Made by a program: the position numbers and the translations under genes. DNA of 64,000 nt from Azorinus chamasolen (taxonomy: Eukaryota > Mollusca > Bivalvia > Cardiida > Solecurtidae): positions 78,721,540-78,785,539 of the forward strand of contig OY755246.1 of assembly GCA_963576725.1 (NCBI GenBank). Direction: 5' to 3'. The notes beneath the pieces were generated by a model that searched no databases, was not told the origin of the DNA, and saw only the letters and a program-made list of their open reading frames with translations. This document shows positions 44,001 through 44,545 of this stretch, piece after piece. Numbering within the stretch: position 1 is the stretch's first letter; each line of letters opens with the position of its first letter.

Positions 44001-44277
44001 ACTTTGTTATTTAATCTCTATGTTAGTTTCAGATGCGTGTTTATTTTGTGCACTATATATAAAAGTCACAGTGTTGCAAAATGACAATAAGCTGATGTAT
44101 TTGACATTTATGACTGACCTTATGTTGGCTACGCACATATAACAACCCCAACTCAACAATACATCAGATATATAGATCCCACCACCTCCATTCAATGCGA
44201 TTAAAGAAAAAATACATGTAAAACACATTACCACATCTGGATAACAGTCGGATAATTTTTTCAGAGTTAAGACTCAT
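16921..44277 (-). CDS. GCAT: Glycine C-acetyltransferase (2-amino-3-ketobutyrate CoA ligase), mitochondrial; 13 exons
   Basis: A PLP-dependent class II aminotransferase-fold (alpha-oxoamine synthase) enzyme. With threonine dehydrogenase it turns threonine into glycine and acetyl-CoA in the mitochondrial matrix. Coding exons in transcript order: 44277-44232, 35142-35059, 33454-33327, 30351-30262, 28879-28660, 27057-26961, 24557-24471, 23748-23660, 21720-21611, 21230-21129, 19131-19053, 18108-18061, 17030-16921. They join in frame into 1290 nt, 429 aa plus stop, close to the ~420 aa of animal homologues. Residues 1-35 are rich in Arg/Ser/Ala and nearly free of acids (transit peptide). Family motifs: [10 protein letters not shown] (~76-85), [11 protein letters not shown] (~162, with the cofactor-stacking His), DECHATG (~238, Asp and His) and [12 protein letters not shown] (Schiff-base Lys ~274). 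All introns are GT-AG. No frameshift or internal stop is seen. Intron 1 is about 9 kb and full of repeats. Confidence 0.96.
17101..17352 (-). mobile_element. Family A element in GCAT intron 12
   Basis: TTAA-bounded on both sides: TTAACCCTTTACTACATGAA to GGGTAAAGAGTTAA. Hairpin GATCAGACTGCTCCTGCAGT / AGCCGTCTGATCAGGG. 252 bp, starting 70 bp from the exon 13 acceptor. Confidence 0.65.
17380..17625. repeat. Fragment of another dispersed repeat
   Basis: AT-rich sequence in the style of molluscan ~150-bp repeats (GTCAAAATGTTTAAACAACT, TTTGAATCAAACTTCATAAG, GTGGTCCCCTTCTACAGATC). Only a single unit is seen here, so it is not classified further. Confidence 0.3.
17626..18053 (-). mobile_element. Family A element split by a family G insertion
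   Basis: The A hairpin (GCAAACAGAGTAGGCG to AGACTGCCCTCTTTGC) and its far end (TTATTTCTTACATGAATATTG, ending AATGGGTTAA) are separated by a foreign inverted repeat at 17776-17937. Removing that insert restores the A sequence TCTAGATC|TACAGAATTC. Confidence 0.5.
17776..17937. mobile_element. Family G foldback
   Basis: A near-perfect inverted repeat: TTTTAGTTGAGTCTGAGTTC, TCTCAAGCTTTTGATTGGTC and their reverse complements, with ends CCATGCTTATAAA / TTTTATAAGC. Part of the left arm is duplicated (TTTGAGTTCTCAAGCTTTTG). Related copies at 30790-30960 and 50718-50865. ATTGGTC in each arm is a CCAAT-box sequence. Confidence 0.75.
18061..18108 (-). CDS. GCAT: GCAT exon 12
   Basis: A 48-nt exon coding [16 protein letters not shown], a segment near-identical across animal GCATs. 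CTACAG acceptor, GTAAGT donor; phase 1 in, 1 out. Confidence 0.96.
18120..18900. repeat. GCAT intron 11; tandem I-type half hairpins
   Basis: At 18160-18420 three ~100-bp diverged units repeat GTGTAGATCCAGATCAAACT-GCTCCT, like the left half of family I. One A fragment is at 18655-18725 (GATCAGACGGCTCC). The rest is unremarkable intron. Confidence 0.35.
19053..19131 (-). CDS. GCAT: GCAT exon 11
   Basis: Codes [20 protein letters not shown], then FADQML. The [11 protein letters not shown] segment is highly conserved in the family. Phase 0 in, 1 out, donor GTAAGG. Confidence 0.95.
19150..19440. repeat. Decayed family A element, GCAT intron 10
   Basis: TTAACCCTTTACTTCACGAA at 19160 and CATTAGGTAAATGGTTAA at 19342 mark the ends. 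The hairpin core is lost (CAACAAACAAAATTTGTATA). Beyond 19345 only fragments are seen. Confidence 0.4.
19470..20670 (+). mobile_element. Pearl/Helentron-like element with ~155-bp tandem core
   Basis: About seven tandem units of ~150-170 bp: ACAAAGGGCAATAACTCC, TGAAGCCAGAGTTATGGACC, TTCCATATATGAAGTTTCAA, then TTATCGTCCGGACAAAAAA. The core ends in a GACA/GACG microsatellite (20570-20620) and the terminal inverted repeat GTCTCCCCCATATAAATATG / GGGGGAGAC (20638-20668). The left end CGGATGTCTCCCC (19489) mirrors it. Unit similarity rises toward the microsatellite. Reading frames in the core are repeat artefacts. Confidence 0.6.
20809..21027. mobile_element. Family H element, TTAA-bounded
   Basis: TTAACCCTTTCGGTGCCAGT to TTGTGGCACGGAAGGGGTTAA gives ~20-bp terminal inverted repeats. 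Central hairpin: GATCCTGATGAGACACCGAG / CTCGGCGTCTCATC, nested within AAACAGTTTGGATCC / CATCCAAACTGTTTGCAT. Relatives at 28470-28600, 34171-34395 and 43530-43740. Confidence 0.65.
21129..21230 (-). CDS. GCAT: GCAT exon 10
   Basis: 34 codons: [20 protein letters not shown], then [14 protein letters not shown], from the C-terminal small domain. TTTTTAG acceptor, GTAAGT donor, phase 0 at both ends. Confidence 0.94.
21611..21720 (-). CDS. GCAT: GCAT exon 9
   Basis: Codes [20 protein letters not shown], then [17 protein letters not shown], completing the GGASGGYT motif and the conserved RPYLFSNS segment. Phase 1 in, 0 out; donor GTTGGT is non-consensus at position 3. Confidence 0.96.
21806..22027 (+). 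mobile_element. Family C element
   Basis: Starts TTAACCCATTATCTC, has CTCTTTAAATAAACCTAGC, hairpin GGATTTGCTCCTATGGAGCA, and ends GGCGTCAATATGAGGGAATG. The left end differs slightly from other copies. Sits in GCAT intron 8. Confidence 0.6.
22127..22375 (+). mobile_element. Family A element
   Basis: TTAACCGTTTATCCCATGAA to GGAGTAAAGGATTAA, with the blocks ATTAATTAGATAAATTGTTA and GGCCATGGCAGAAACT and hairpin GATCAGATAGTCCTTTAGG in order. Confidence 0.6.
22452..22701 (+). mobile_element. Family B element, intact
   Basis: 250 bp, TTAACCCTTCGCTTGCTATT to AATTCAGCAAGCGAAGGGTTAA. A perfect 32-bp palindrome (GATGAGACAGCTCCTG and its complement) sits in arms TGTAAATAGTGAAGACC / GGTCTGCACTATTTACA. 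Copies at 24086, 25468, 31392, 40374 and 52463 and a half at 55890 are nearly identical, so the family spread recently. The recurrent ~67-aa frame is only the element's own sequence. Confidence 0.8.
22787..23000 (-). mobile_element. Family A element
   Basis: TTAACCCTTTACTCTATAAG, hairpin GATCAGATGACTCCTATTGG, TTTTGCCATGGCC, then ATTTTACATGAATATTC. The right terminus has decayed (GGTAATGGGTAAATTAA). Confidence 0.5.
23098..23587. mobile_element. Family C element enclosing an A/I hairpin
   Basis: The outer left part is family C (TTAACCCATTACTCCATAG, CCCTCGTAGACTACTTTTAG). An A/I-like hairpin (AATGTAGACCAGGAACAAAC / CAAGTTCTGATTTAAT) intervenes at 23297-23365. Then comes a full C hairpin, GAGCATTTGCTCCATTGGAG, and the reverse C end (CTCCTTTTCGGTAGATTAAT to GGAGGGAATGAGTTGAG). 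It is either nested or recombined. Confidence 0.45.
23660..23748 (-). CDS. GCAT: GCAT exon 8 (PLP lysine)
   Basis: Codes [20 protein letters not shown], then [10 protein letters not shown]. The lysine of TLGKA (~274) is the expected Schiff-base residue. CAG acceptor; donor GTATTA is weaker than its neighbours. Phase 2 in, 1 out. Confidence 0.96.
23795..23944 (+). repeat. 30-bp tandem repeat, five identical units
   Basis: Five units of GTTTTAACTCTATATCTTAT + GGATATTCAT with no differences. The sequence then continues GTAAGACATAATGACAGAAT, as in family A after its end. The unit itself matches the family A terminus (GTTTTAACCCTTTACTCCAT + GAATATTCAT) at about 23 of 30 positions. It is an amplified transposon end, not a protein repeat. 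Confidence 0.85.
24086..24335 (+). mobile_element. Family B element
   Basis: TTAACCATTCGCTCCCTATT to CAGCAAGCGAAGGGTTAA, with the intact 32-bp palindrome. The left TTAA is shared with a preceding AAAGGG end (AATCAAAGGGTTAACC), so the insertion used the terminal TTAA of an older element. It lies in GCAT intron 7. Confidence 0.8.
24471..24557 (-). CDS. GCAT: GCAT exon 7
   Basis: Codes [20 protein letters not shown], then ATGFYGPTG. The DECHATG motif supplies the Asp that contacts the PLP pyridine nitrogen and a nearby His. Phase 2 in, 2 out. The junction TTTAAAG|GGAAATTGTGAACC has been copied into a tandem array immediately upstream in intron 6 (24558-25108). Confidence 0.96.
24558..25108 (-). 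repeat. Tandem array derived from the GCAT exon 7 acceptor
   Basis: About 14 diverged units (34-46 bp; the last four exactly 36 bp apart, at 24991, 25027, 25063 and 25099). On the minus strand each reads about TACTGTTTAAAGGGATATTG + TGAACATTGCA. The true junction reads TACTGTTTTAAAG|GGAAATTGTGAACCTTGCA. The unit thus holds ~16 nt of intron end plus ~20 nt of exon 7. Distal units are the most uniform. In-frame stops (TTTTGA) follow the copied exon part, so a decoy would not give full-length protein. Confidence 0.85.
25120..25467. repeat. Decayed A half element and intron
   Basis: TTTTATGCTTTTGCAAACAG with AGATCTAAAGGATCTG, then TATGATGTCATAATTTCTGA and CATGGAGTAAATGGTTAA (to about 25274), mark a shrunken family A copy. 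The remainder to 25467 shows nothing recognisable. Confidence 0.4.
25468..25718 (-). mobile_element. Family B element, reverse
   Basis: TTAACCCTTCTCTTGCTGAA to AATAGCAAGCGAAGGGTTAA. Opposite orientation to the copies at 22452 and 24086, with the same perfect core palindrome. Confidence 0.8.
25719..26139. repeat. GCAT intron 6; one A hairpin
   Basis: 25970-26130 carries GCAAACAGGGTAAACC, GATCAGATGGCCCTTGTAAT and ATCTGATCAAGGTCTGG, a family A core without clear ends. The stretch 25719-25960 has nothing I recognise. Confidence 0.35.
26140..26391. mobile_element. TTAA element with a family E hairpin core
   Basis: Ends TTAACCCACTCCCCTATAG and GGCCATTGGGTAAAGGGTTAA. The core is a family E-like perfect hairpin, AAAGTAAAGCAGAATGCGCC / GGCGCATTCTGCTTTACTTT, flanked by CAGGTGGTACCTTAAAGCAG / CTTTAAGTGGTCATCTG. 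The outside is C/A-like and the inside E-like. The right TTAA (26388) is shared with the next element. Confidence 0.5.
26388..26878. mobile_element. Chimeric C/A element
   Basis: The left arm of family C runs to GTGATAAATAGAG, where CATTTGCTCC is expected. Instead it continues as the right-hand part of family A: TAGACCCAGATC, GCTCCTGTGGGAGC, TGATTCTACACTTTC, CATTAATTCTTAC, GGAGGAAAGGATTAA. After that A end, the C right arm resumes at AGCAAATGCTCTATATACCA and ends GAGGGAATTGGTTAA. A triplet ATCATTCCCCATGGACTTG repeat sits near the left end. Confidence 0.6.
26961..27057 (-). CDS. GCAT: GCAT exon 6
   Basis: Codes [20 protein letters not shown], then [12 protein letters not shown]. The GVFSMDG segment is conserved in the family. 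CTTCAG acceptor, GTAAGT donor; phase 1 in, 2 out. Confidence 0.96.
27180..27305. mobile_element. Family D foldback
   Basis: TTTACTTCTCCACCAAACCC / GGGATTTGGAGGAGATATTTG arms around TGTGACCACTCCATTAGAAA and TTCTAAGGAGTGGCCACA. Located in GCAT intron 5 next to exon 6. Confidence 0.6.
27306..28659. repeat. GCAT intron 5: C remnant, unclassified repeats and H element
   Basis: 27540-27693 is the right half of a family C element (AAATGGAGCATTTGCTCC to GGATGAATGGGTTAA). 27820-28015 has a decayed A. 28005-28390 contains GAGTGAGTTGGGTTTTACAT, typical of dispersed molluscan repeats, and TTATTGGCAGAGGAGATAAT. 28470-28600 is a family H core (GGATCCTGATGAGATGCAGA / GGCGTCTCATCTGGATCC). Confidence 0.4.
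28660..28879 (-). CDS. GCAT: GCAT exon 5
   Basis: The longest exon. Codes [51 protein letters not shown] and [14 protein letters not shown]. It carries the His (~166) that stacks on the PLP ring in this family. CTAG acceptor, GTAGGT donor; phase 0 in, 1 out. Confidence 0.97.
28960..29271. mobile_element. Adjacent family D and family E foldbacks
   Basis: D: 28960-29050, TCTCCCCCAAACCCTATGTT with apex ATCTCTATGAGGCGAT. E: 29064-29271, ACAGTAAAACCCCTCTAATG to CATTAGAGGGGTTTTACTGT, core TTATGCAGAAAGCTCTGGCA / GGAGCTTTCTGCATAA, inside AGGCAGGTGGTAGCTTAATG / CATTAAGCAACCACCTGC. The E copy is nearly symmetric over 208 bp. Confidence 0.7.
29449..29693 (-). mobile_element. Family A element
   Basis: TAACCCTTTAATCCATAAAT to CATGGAGTAAAGGGATAA; left hairpin arm shortened (AGACCCAGATATAGGAGCC), right arm ATCTGACCAGGGTCTGCTCT intact. 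Lies in GCAT intron 4. Confidence 0.55.
29694..30261. repeat. GCAT intron 4; weak inverted repeats only
   Basis: 29690-29800 has the small inverted pair GTGAGAACCTCTCAATAG / CTAGGTTCTCAAATGAGAAC. A decayed A tail runs to 29990. TGTAACACTATGTAACACTA near 30160 is a short direct repeat. No other gene is seen. Confidence 0.3.
30262..30351 (-). CDS. GCAT: GCAT exon 4
   Basis: 30 codons: [19 protein letters not shown], then [11 protein letters not shown]. The segment [10 protein letters not shown] is nearly invariant in animal GCAT. Phase 0 at both ends. Confidence 0.96.
30415..30530. mobile_element. Family D foldback, decayed
   Basis: TTTCTCCACCAAACCCTCTG, GTTACCACTCTTCAGATCC, apex CTCAAAGAGAC, TTCTAACGAGTGGTCAGG. 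It follows the exon 4 acceptor by about 60 bp. Confidence 0.5.
30790..30960. mobile_element. Family G foldback
   Basis: GGTCCATGCTTATAAAACTT, TTAGTTGAGTCTGAGTTCGT, TTTTGATTGGTCAGATTTGA and their complements ending AAAGCTTTATAAGCAGGGGC. The flanks GACAGACAAACTGCCAGGCC / AGACAAACTATCAGGCCAGG show a local duplication. Confidence 0.75.
31020..31300 (+). mobile_element. Family A element, decayed ends
   Basis: Carries TATTCATGTAAATAAAATCA, TATTTATACTAGCATATGAA, GAAGAATCAGATCTATATAA and the hairpin GATCAGATGGCTCCTATATT. The end is GGAGTGAAGGGTCAA. Confidence 0.45.
31392..31528 (+). mobile_element. Family B element, internally deleted
   Basis: TTAACCCTTCGCTTGC... to CAACAAGCGAAGGTTTAA, only 137 bp. 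The perfect core palindrome is kept while ~110 bp between TTGATTGTGCAAC and AGCAAGCG is missing. Confidence 0.75.
31540..32332. repeat. GCAT intron 3; A halves
   Basis: 31740-31985 and 31990-32215 carry family A hairpin halves (CGAATGGTTCCTACAGGAGC / CGTCTGATCTGGTCTACTC; ATCAGATGGCTCCAACTGG). 32200-32290 is the start of another A copy (CTCATTAATATTCATGTCAG). The rest has no recognisable feature. Confidence 0.35.
32333..32553 (+). mobile_element. Family C element
   Basis: TTAACCCTTCCCTCATAGG, CCTTTGACTAAATCTACCC, hairpin GCATTCGCTCCTATGGAGCA, GCGTCAATATGAGGGTATAATTAA. Compared with its siblings, the right stem base has lost ~20 bp. Confidence 0.6.
32819..33312 (-). mobile_element. Two tandem A2 elements
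   Basis: Copy 1 (32819-33056): TTTAACCCTTTCCTTCATAT, core GATCATACGCATCCTATAGT / GCCGTATGATCAGGG. Both arms carry the same change (CATACG/CGTATG instead of CAGACG/CGTCTG), so the stem is preserved. Copy 2 (33058-33312): TTAACCCTTTACCTCGTATA, perfect hairpin GATCAGACGGCTCCTAGAGG / AGCCGTCTGATC. Both end with AATATTCAGTAGGTATT-type sequence and AACATAGAACAGG. Copy 2 ends about 15 bp from the GCAT exon 3 donor. Confidence 0.65.
33327..33454 (-). CDS. GCAT: GCAT exon 3
   Basis: Codes [18 protein letters not shown] and on to [10 protein letters not shown], the conserved N-terminal strand region of the family. CTAG acceptor, GTAAGT donor; phase 1 in, 0 out. The donor is only about 15 bp from the end of an A2 element. 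Confidence 0.95.
33468..33851 (+). mobile_element. Family A element with an internal tandem expansion
   Basis: TTACCCCTTTACTCCATGAA to GGAGTAGAGGGTTAA. The usual single block TTTTATAATGGCACATGAAC has become about six repeats of TTTTATAATGATACTATGAG + AGAA (33530-33700). The hairpin GATCAGACGGCAACTGTAGG / AGCCGTCTGAACTCGG is mostly intact. Confidence 0.65.
33934..34395 (-). mobile_element. A element abutting an H-like element at one TTAA
   Basis: The reverse A copy (hairpin GACCAGATGGCTCCTGCAGG) ends CGCAAAGGGTTAA at 34174. The same TTAA opens an H-like element, TTAACTCTTTGCACACTAG, ending CGAATGCAAAGAGTT at about 34392. A GACACTTTGACACTTGACAC repeat sits inside the second. Confidence 0.5.
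34396..34764. repeat. GCAT intron 2; A halves
   Basis: Forward A body (TTTTTATAATGGCACATGAA, AATCAAATTGATATACATTG) with core GATAAGACAGCTGTGCCTAT to about 34600, then a reverse A core (GATCAGATAGATCCTGTAGG / AGCAGTCTGATAAGGG) that breaks off at 34755 into the next repeat. Confidence 0.4.
34765..35035 (+). mobile_element. Pearl-like fragment with ACGG microsatellite
   Basis: One unit (TGTGACCTTGACCTTTGACC, GTGGTGAATATTTGTGCCAA, CATTCACAGATAAAGAAGTT) leads into GACGGACGGATGGAAGGACA repeats (34910-34978). The terminal sequence is ATTCCCGCCTTTGGGGGCAT. Confidence 0.5.
35059..35142 (-). CDS. GCAT: GCAT exon 2
   Basis: Codes the end of the transit peptide ([20 protein letters not shown]) and the start of the mature domain, between a TTTGAAAG acceptor and a GTAAGT donor. 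Phase 1 in, phase 1 out. The acceptor has a weak polypyrimidine tract. Confidence 0.88.
35167..35495 (+). mobile_element. Chimera: family A ends with a family C core
   Basis: The left side is family A (CTTTACTCCATGAATATTCA through CCTAGAATCAGATCTG). At about 35300 it switches to family C (CCAACCTCTTTGAATAAATC to the perfect hairpin AGAGCATTTGCTCCTAAGGA and GTGACTTTTACAGA). At about 35460 it returns to the family A end (TGCGTAGAAAGGCGTATTTA, TGGAGGAAAGGGTTAA). The A hairpin has been replaced by the C hairpin with the A termini kept. Confidence 0.7.
35496..35990. repeat. A core and reversed C fragment
   Basis: 35500-35610: A core GATCAGACAGATTCTACAGA / GGCCCTCTGATCTGG. 35620-35768: reversed family C lacking its hairpin apex (CCATTGTGATAATGTGATAATGG, CTCCTTTTCGGCAGATTTAT). 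The rest of this stretch of GCAT intron 1 shows nothing clear. Confidence 0.4.
35991..36222 (-). mobile_element. Family C element, complete
   Basis: TTAACCCATTCCCTCATATT to CCTATGAGGTAAAGGGTTAA, TTAA on both sides. Hairpin AGAGCATATGCTCCTATAGG / AGCAAATGCTCT, stem base TTGTGATAAAT / ATTTATCACAA. Confidence 0.7.
36223..36530. mobile_element. Two overlapping family E copies
   Basis: GCAGGTCAAAAGTAATGCAG + AAAGCTCCTACAGGAACTTT, then a second GCAGGTCAAAAGTAATACAG + AAAGCTCCTACTGGGGCTTG. Both close with TTTCTGCATTACTTTTACCC and CAAGCAACC. The second has a damaged apex. Confidence 0.5.
36531..36930. other. Intron stretch without a clear feature
   Basis: Contains one CGATTA patch (CGATCAATCATCGATTAAAA) and otherwise plain AT-rich sequence. 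The frame at 36448-36672 has no family resemblance. Confidence 0.3.
36931..37670. repeat. GCAATTAGC/GGCAAATTAGC minisatellite in two blocks
   Basis: Degenerate repeats of TTAGCAACTGGCAAATTAGC fill 36990-37215 and 37460-37660. Each block is introduced by the same ~50 bp (CGGCAAGCACTCTTCAG, AGAAACTAGAATTAATGACA), so the segment was duplicated. CATGTCCCGACC follows both. The minus-strand frames at 37182-37600 derive from the repeat. Confidence 0.6.
37740..37910. mobile_element. GC-richer foldback
   Basis: Inverted arms CCACAGGGGTCTGGGCCGCT TCATG / CATGAAGCGGTCCAGACCCC TGTG, with outer CGTCGATCATCACGC / CGTCACGATCGTCGAT. No relative is seen in the window; it stands out by base composition. Confidence 0.6.
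38273..38391. mobile_element. Family E element collapsed at its apex
   Basis: Left half normal: ACAGTAAAACTTCGATTATC, AGACAGGTGGCAGTTTAATG, CATGCAGAAAGCTCCTCTAG. Directly after the apex GCTCCTCTAGGAG comes the far terminus GTTTTACTGTAG. The whole right arm has been deleted from apex to end. Confidence 0.6.
38507..38781 (-). mobile_element. Family C element with an extra hairpin
   Basis: CCCATTCCCTCGTAT..., hairpin AGAGCTTTTGCTCCATGGGA / GCAAATGCTCT, CCTATGAGGTAATGAGTTA. Near the left end an inserted inverted pair, AAAGACCTATGATAAC / GTATAGGTCTTT (38524-38563), forms a second small hairpin. Confidence 0.55.
38782..39467. repeat. GCAT intron 1; A fragments
   Basis: Family A left parts at 38795-38990 and 39060-39140 (CATGAATATTCATGTA...). 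A reversed A core lies at 39130-39210 (GTTCAGACGGGTCAACTTGT AGG). No gene is seen. Confidence 0.35.
39468..39905 (+). mobile_element. Pearl-like element, GTGACA ends
   Basis: Starts GTGTCGTCTGCTCGCAGCTG ACAC and ends ACTGCCTATCGGCAGGTGAC AC. Two ~150-bp units (GGGGAATAACT, TGACATCAATGGTCC, GAGAGGAAGACACGTGTGAA, TTTGAAAGCTCTATAATGA) lead into the GACAGACAGACTGACAGACA microsatellite. 63680-63812 is a reversed end of the same family. Confidence 0.6.
39906..40373. repeat. GCAT intron 1; A fragment, otherwise unclassified
   Basis: 40270-40330 carries the family A right end (AAGCTAATTAATATTCGTGG). 40090-40220 is GC-richer (GGAGAGGATGTGCGGGTGGG) and belongs to no family seen here. The plus frame at 39994-40350 shows no domain. 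Confidence 0.3.
40374..40613 (+). mobile_element. Family B element
   Basis: TTAAACCCTTCGCTTGCTAA to CAGCAAGCGAAGGGTAAA; perfect core palindrome. The terminal TTAA is changed at both ends, so this copy is older than those at 22452 and 24086. Confidence 0.75.
40614..41044. repeat. H-type core and A fragment
   Basis: 40830-40900: GGATCCTAATGAGATACCAA / CTCGACGTCTCATAAGGATC, a family H hairpin. 40930-41010: A-type CAAACAGAGTT...AACTCTGTTTG with its core lost. No gene is seen. Confidence 0.4.
41045..41256. mobile_element. Family E foldback, complete
   Basis: ACAGTAATACCTCTCTACAA to TTATAGAGAGGTTTTACTGT. Core AAAACAGAACGCTCCCATAG / GAGCGTTCTGTTTTACT in AGGCAGGTGGTTGCTTAAAG arms. Close sibling at 51942-52149. 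Confidence 0.75.
41300..41405. mobile_element. Family D foldback
   Basis: CTTTCTCCATCAAACACTGT, GGCCGCTCTTTAAAATCGTC, apex TCTCGAGGAGACGA, TTCTAAAGAGTGGTCACAAC, GGATTTGGTGGAGAAAATAA. One of the more symmetric D copies. Confidence 0.65.
41406..41894. repeat. Reversed A element with a foreign hairpin
   Basis: 41460-41530 and 41640-41760 hold family A core and tail pieces (TCTGCTCAGTTTG, TCTGTCATGGCAAAG, CATTCATGGATTACAGGGAT). Between them an inverted repeat CCACTGGCACCAGATCGAAA AGAC / GTCTTTTCGATATAGTGCCA G (41562-41635) is inserted. The frame at 41522-41884 is repeat-derived. Confidence 0.4.
41895..42445 (+). repeat. Purine-rich tract passing into a GACA/GCAGG tract
   Basis: 41920-42060 is almost pure A/G on the plus strand (GAAAAGAAAGGAAAAGAAAG, two ~70-bp units with ACAGAATGAATACGAC). 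From 42095 it turns into degenerate CAGACAGAC / GGCAGGCAG sequence to 42440. The frames on both strands here are low complexity. Confidence 0.7.
42446..43085. repeat. C half and A element
   Basis: 42520-42651: family C from the hairpin on (AGAGCAATTGCTCCTTTAAG, GGCGTCCATGTGAAGGAATG GGTTAA). 42835-43075: family A (ATATTCATGTAAAAAATGAT, perfect hairpin GATCAGACGGCTCCTGTAGG / AACCGTCTGATC, TACGGAAGGGGTAAA). Confidence 0.5.
43086..44231. repeat. Promoter-proximal part of GCAT intron 1
   Basis: A decayed A core at 43240-43310. A family H core at 43530-43640 (GGATCCAGGTGAGACGCCCA / CTCGGCGTCTCATCAGGATC) and a second H-like piece at 43805-43880 (GTTAGGATCCAATTTC). 43900-44231 is free of recognised repeats. 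Confidence 0.4.
44232..44277 (-). CDS. GCAT: GCAT exon 1 (start codon, transit peptide)
   Basis: Reading the minus strand, ATG opens a 46-nt stretch coding [15 protein letters not shown] plus one base, followed by the donor GTAATG. The phase fits exon 2, and the join gives an amphipathic Arg-rich presequence. It faces NCAPD3 exon 1. This tiny exon is the least certain part of the model, since an alternative first exon elsewhere in the 9-kb intron cannot be excluded. Confidence 0.72.
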
Positions 44278-44481
44278 TTTCCTCAAAGTCCCCAAATTAG
44301 TTTTAACCACTGCTAATTGATTGCTATATATCCGCAATGTGTTAATGATCGCGAAGGTGTGTCAAAAATCGACCAATGGAATTGGTTTATACCGCTCCAT
44401 CGCCCAGCTGCTTGTATGGTCGATATTTACAATAAATGCAAGCGTCCATAGTTCCGGATGTTTGCAGCGGGAGATTGAAAA
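44278..44481. promoter_or_regulatory. Presumed bidirectional promoter of GCAT and NCAPD3
   Basis: The 204 bp between the two start codons must hold the 5' UTRs and core promoter of both genes if the exon 1 models are right. Two CCAAT boxes in opposite orientation, 3 bp apart (CCAAT at 44373, ATTGG at 44381), suggest NF-Y. GTTCCGGATG at 44451 resembles an ETS site in reverse. A CG-containing patch (ATCGCGAAGG; ACCGCTCCATCGCCC) contrasts with the CG-poor surroundings. No family repeats intrude. Confidence 0.6.
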
Positions 44482-44545
44482 ATGGCAGATAGAGATGCAG
44501 TGATCGAAAATTTAAAAGCTTTAACCACTGAAACATGCACAGAAG
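44482..44545 (+). CDS. NCAPD3: NCAPD3 exon 1
   Basis: ATG opens MADRDAVIENLKALTTETCT E plus one base, with donor GTGATG. The split Asp codon is completed by exon 2 (G|AC TGG), giving TEDWVKEVWE. The in-phase join with a conserved exon and the divergent position opposite GCAT support this short exon. Donor position 3 is non-A. Confidence 0.8.
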
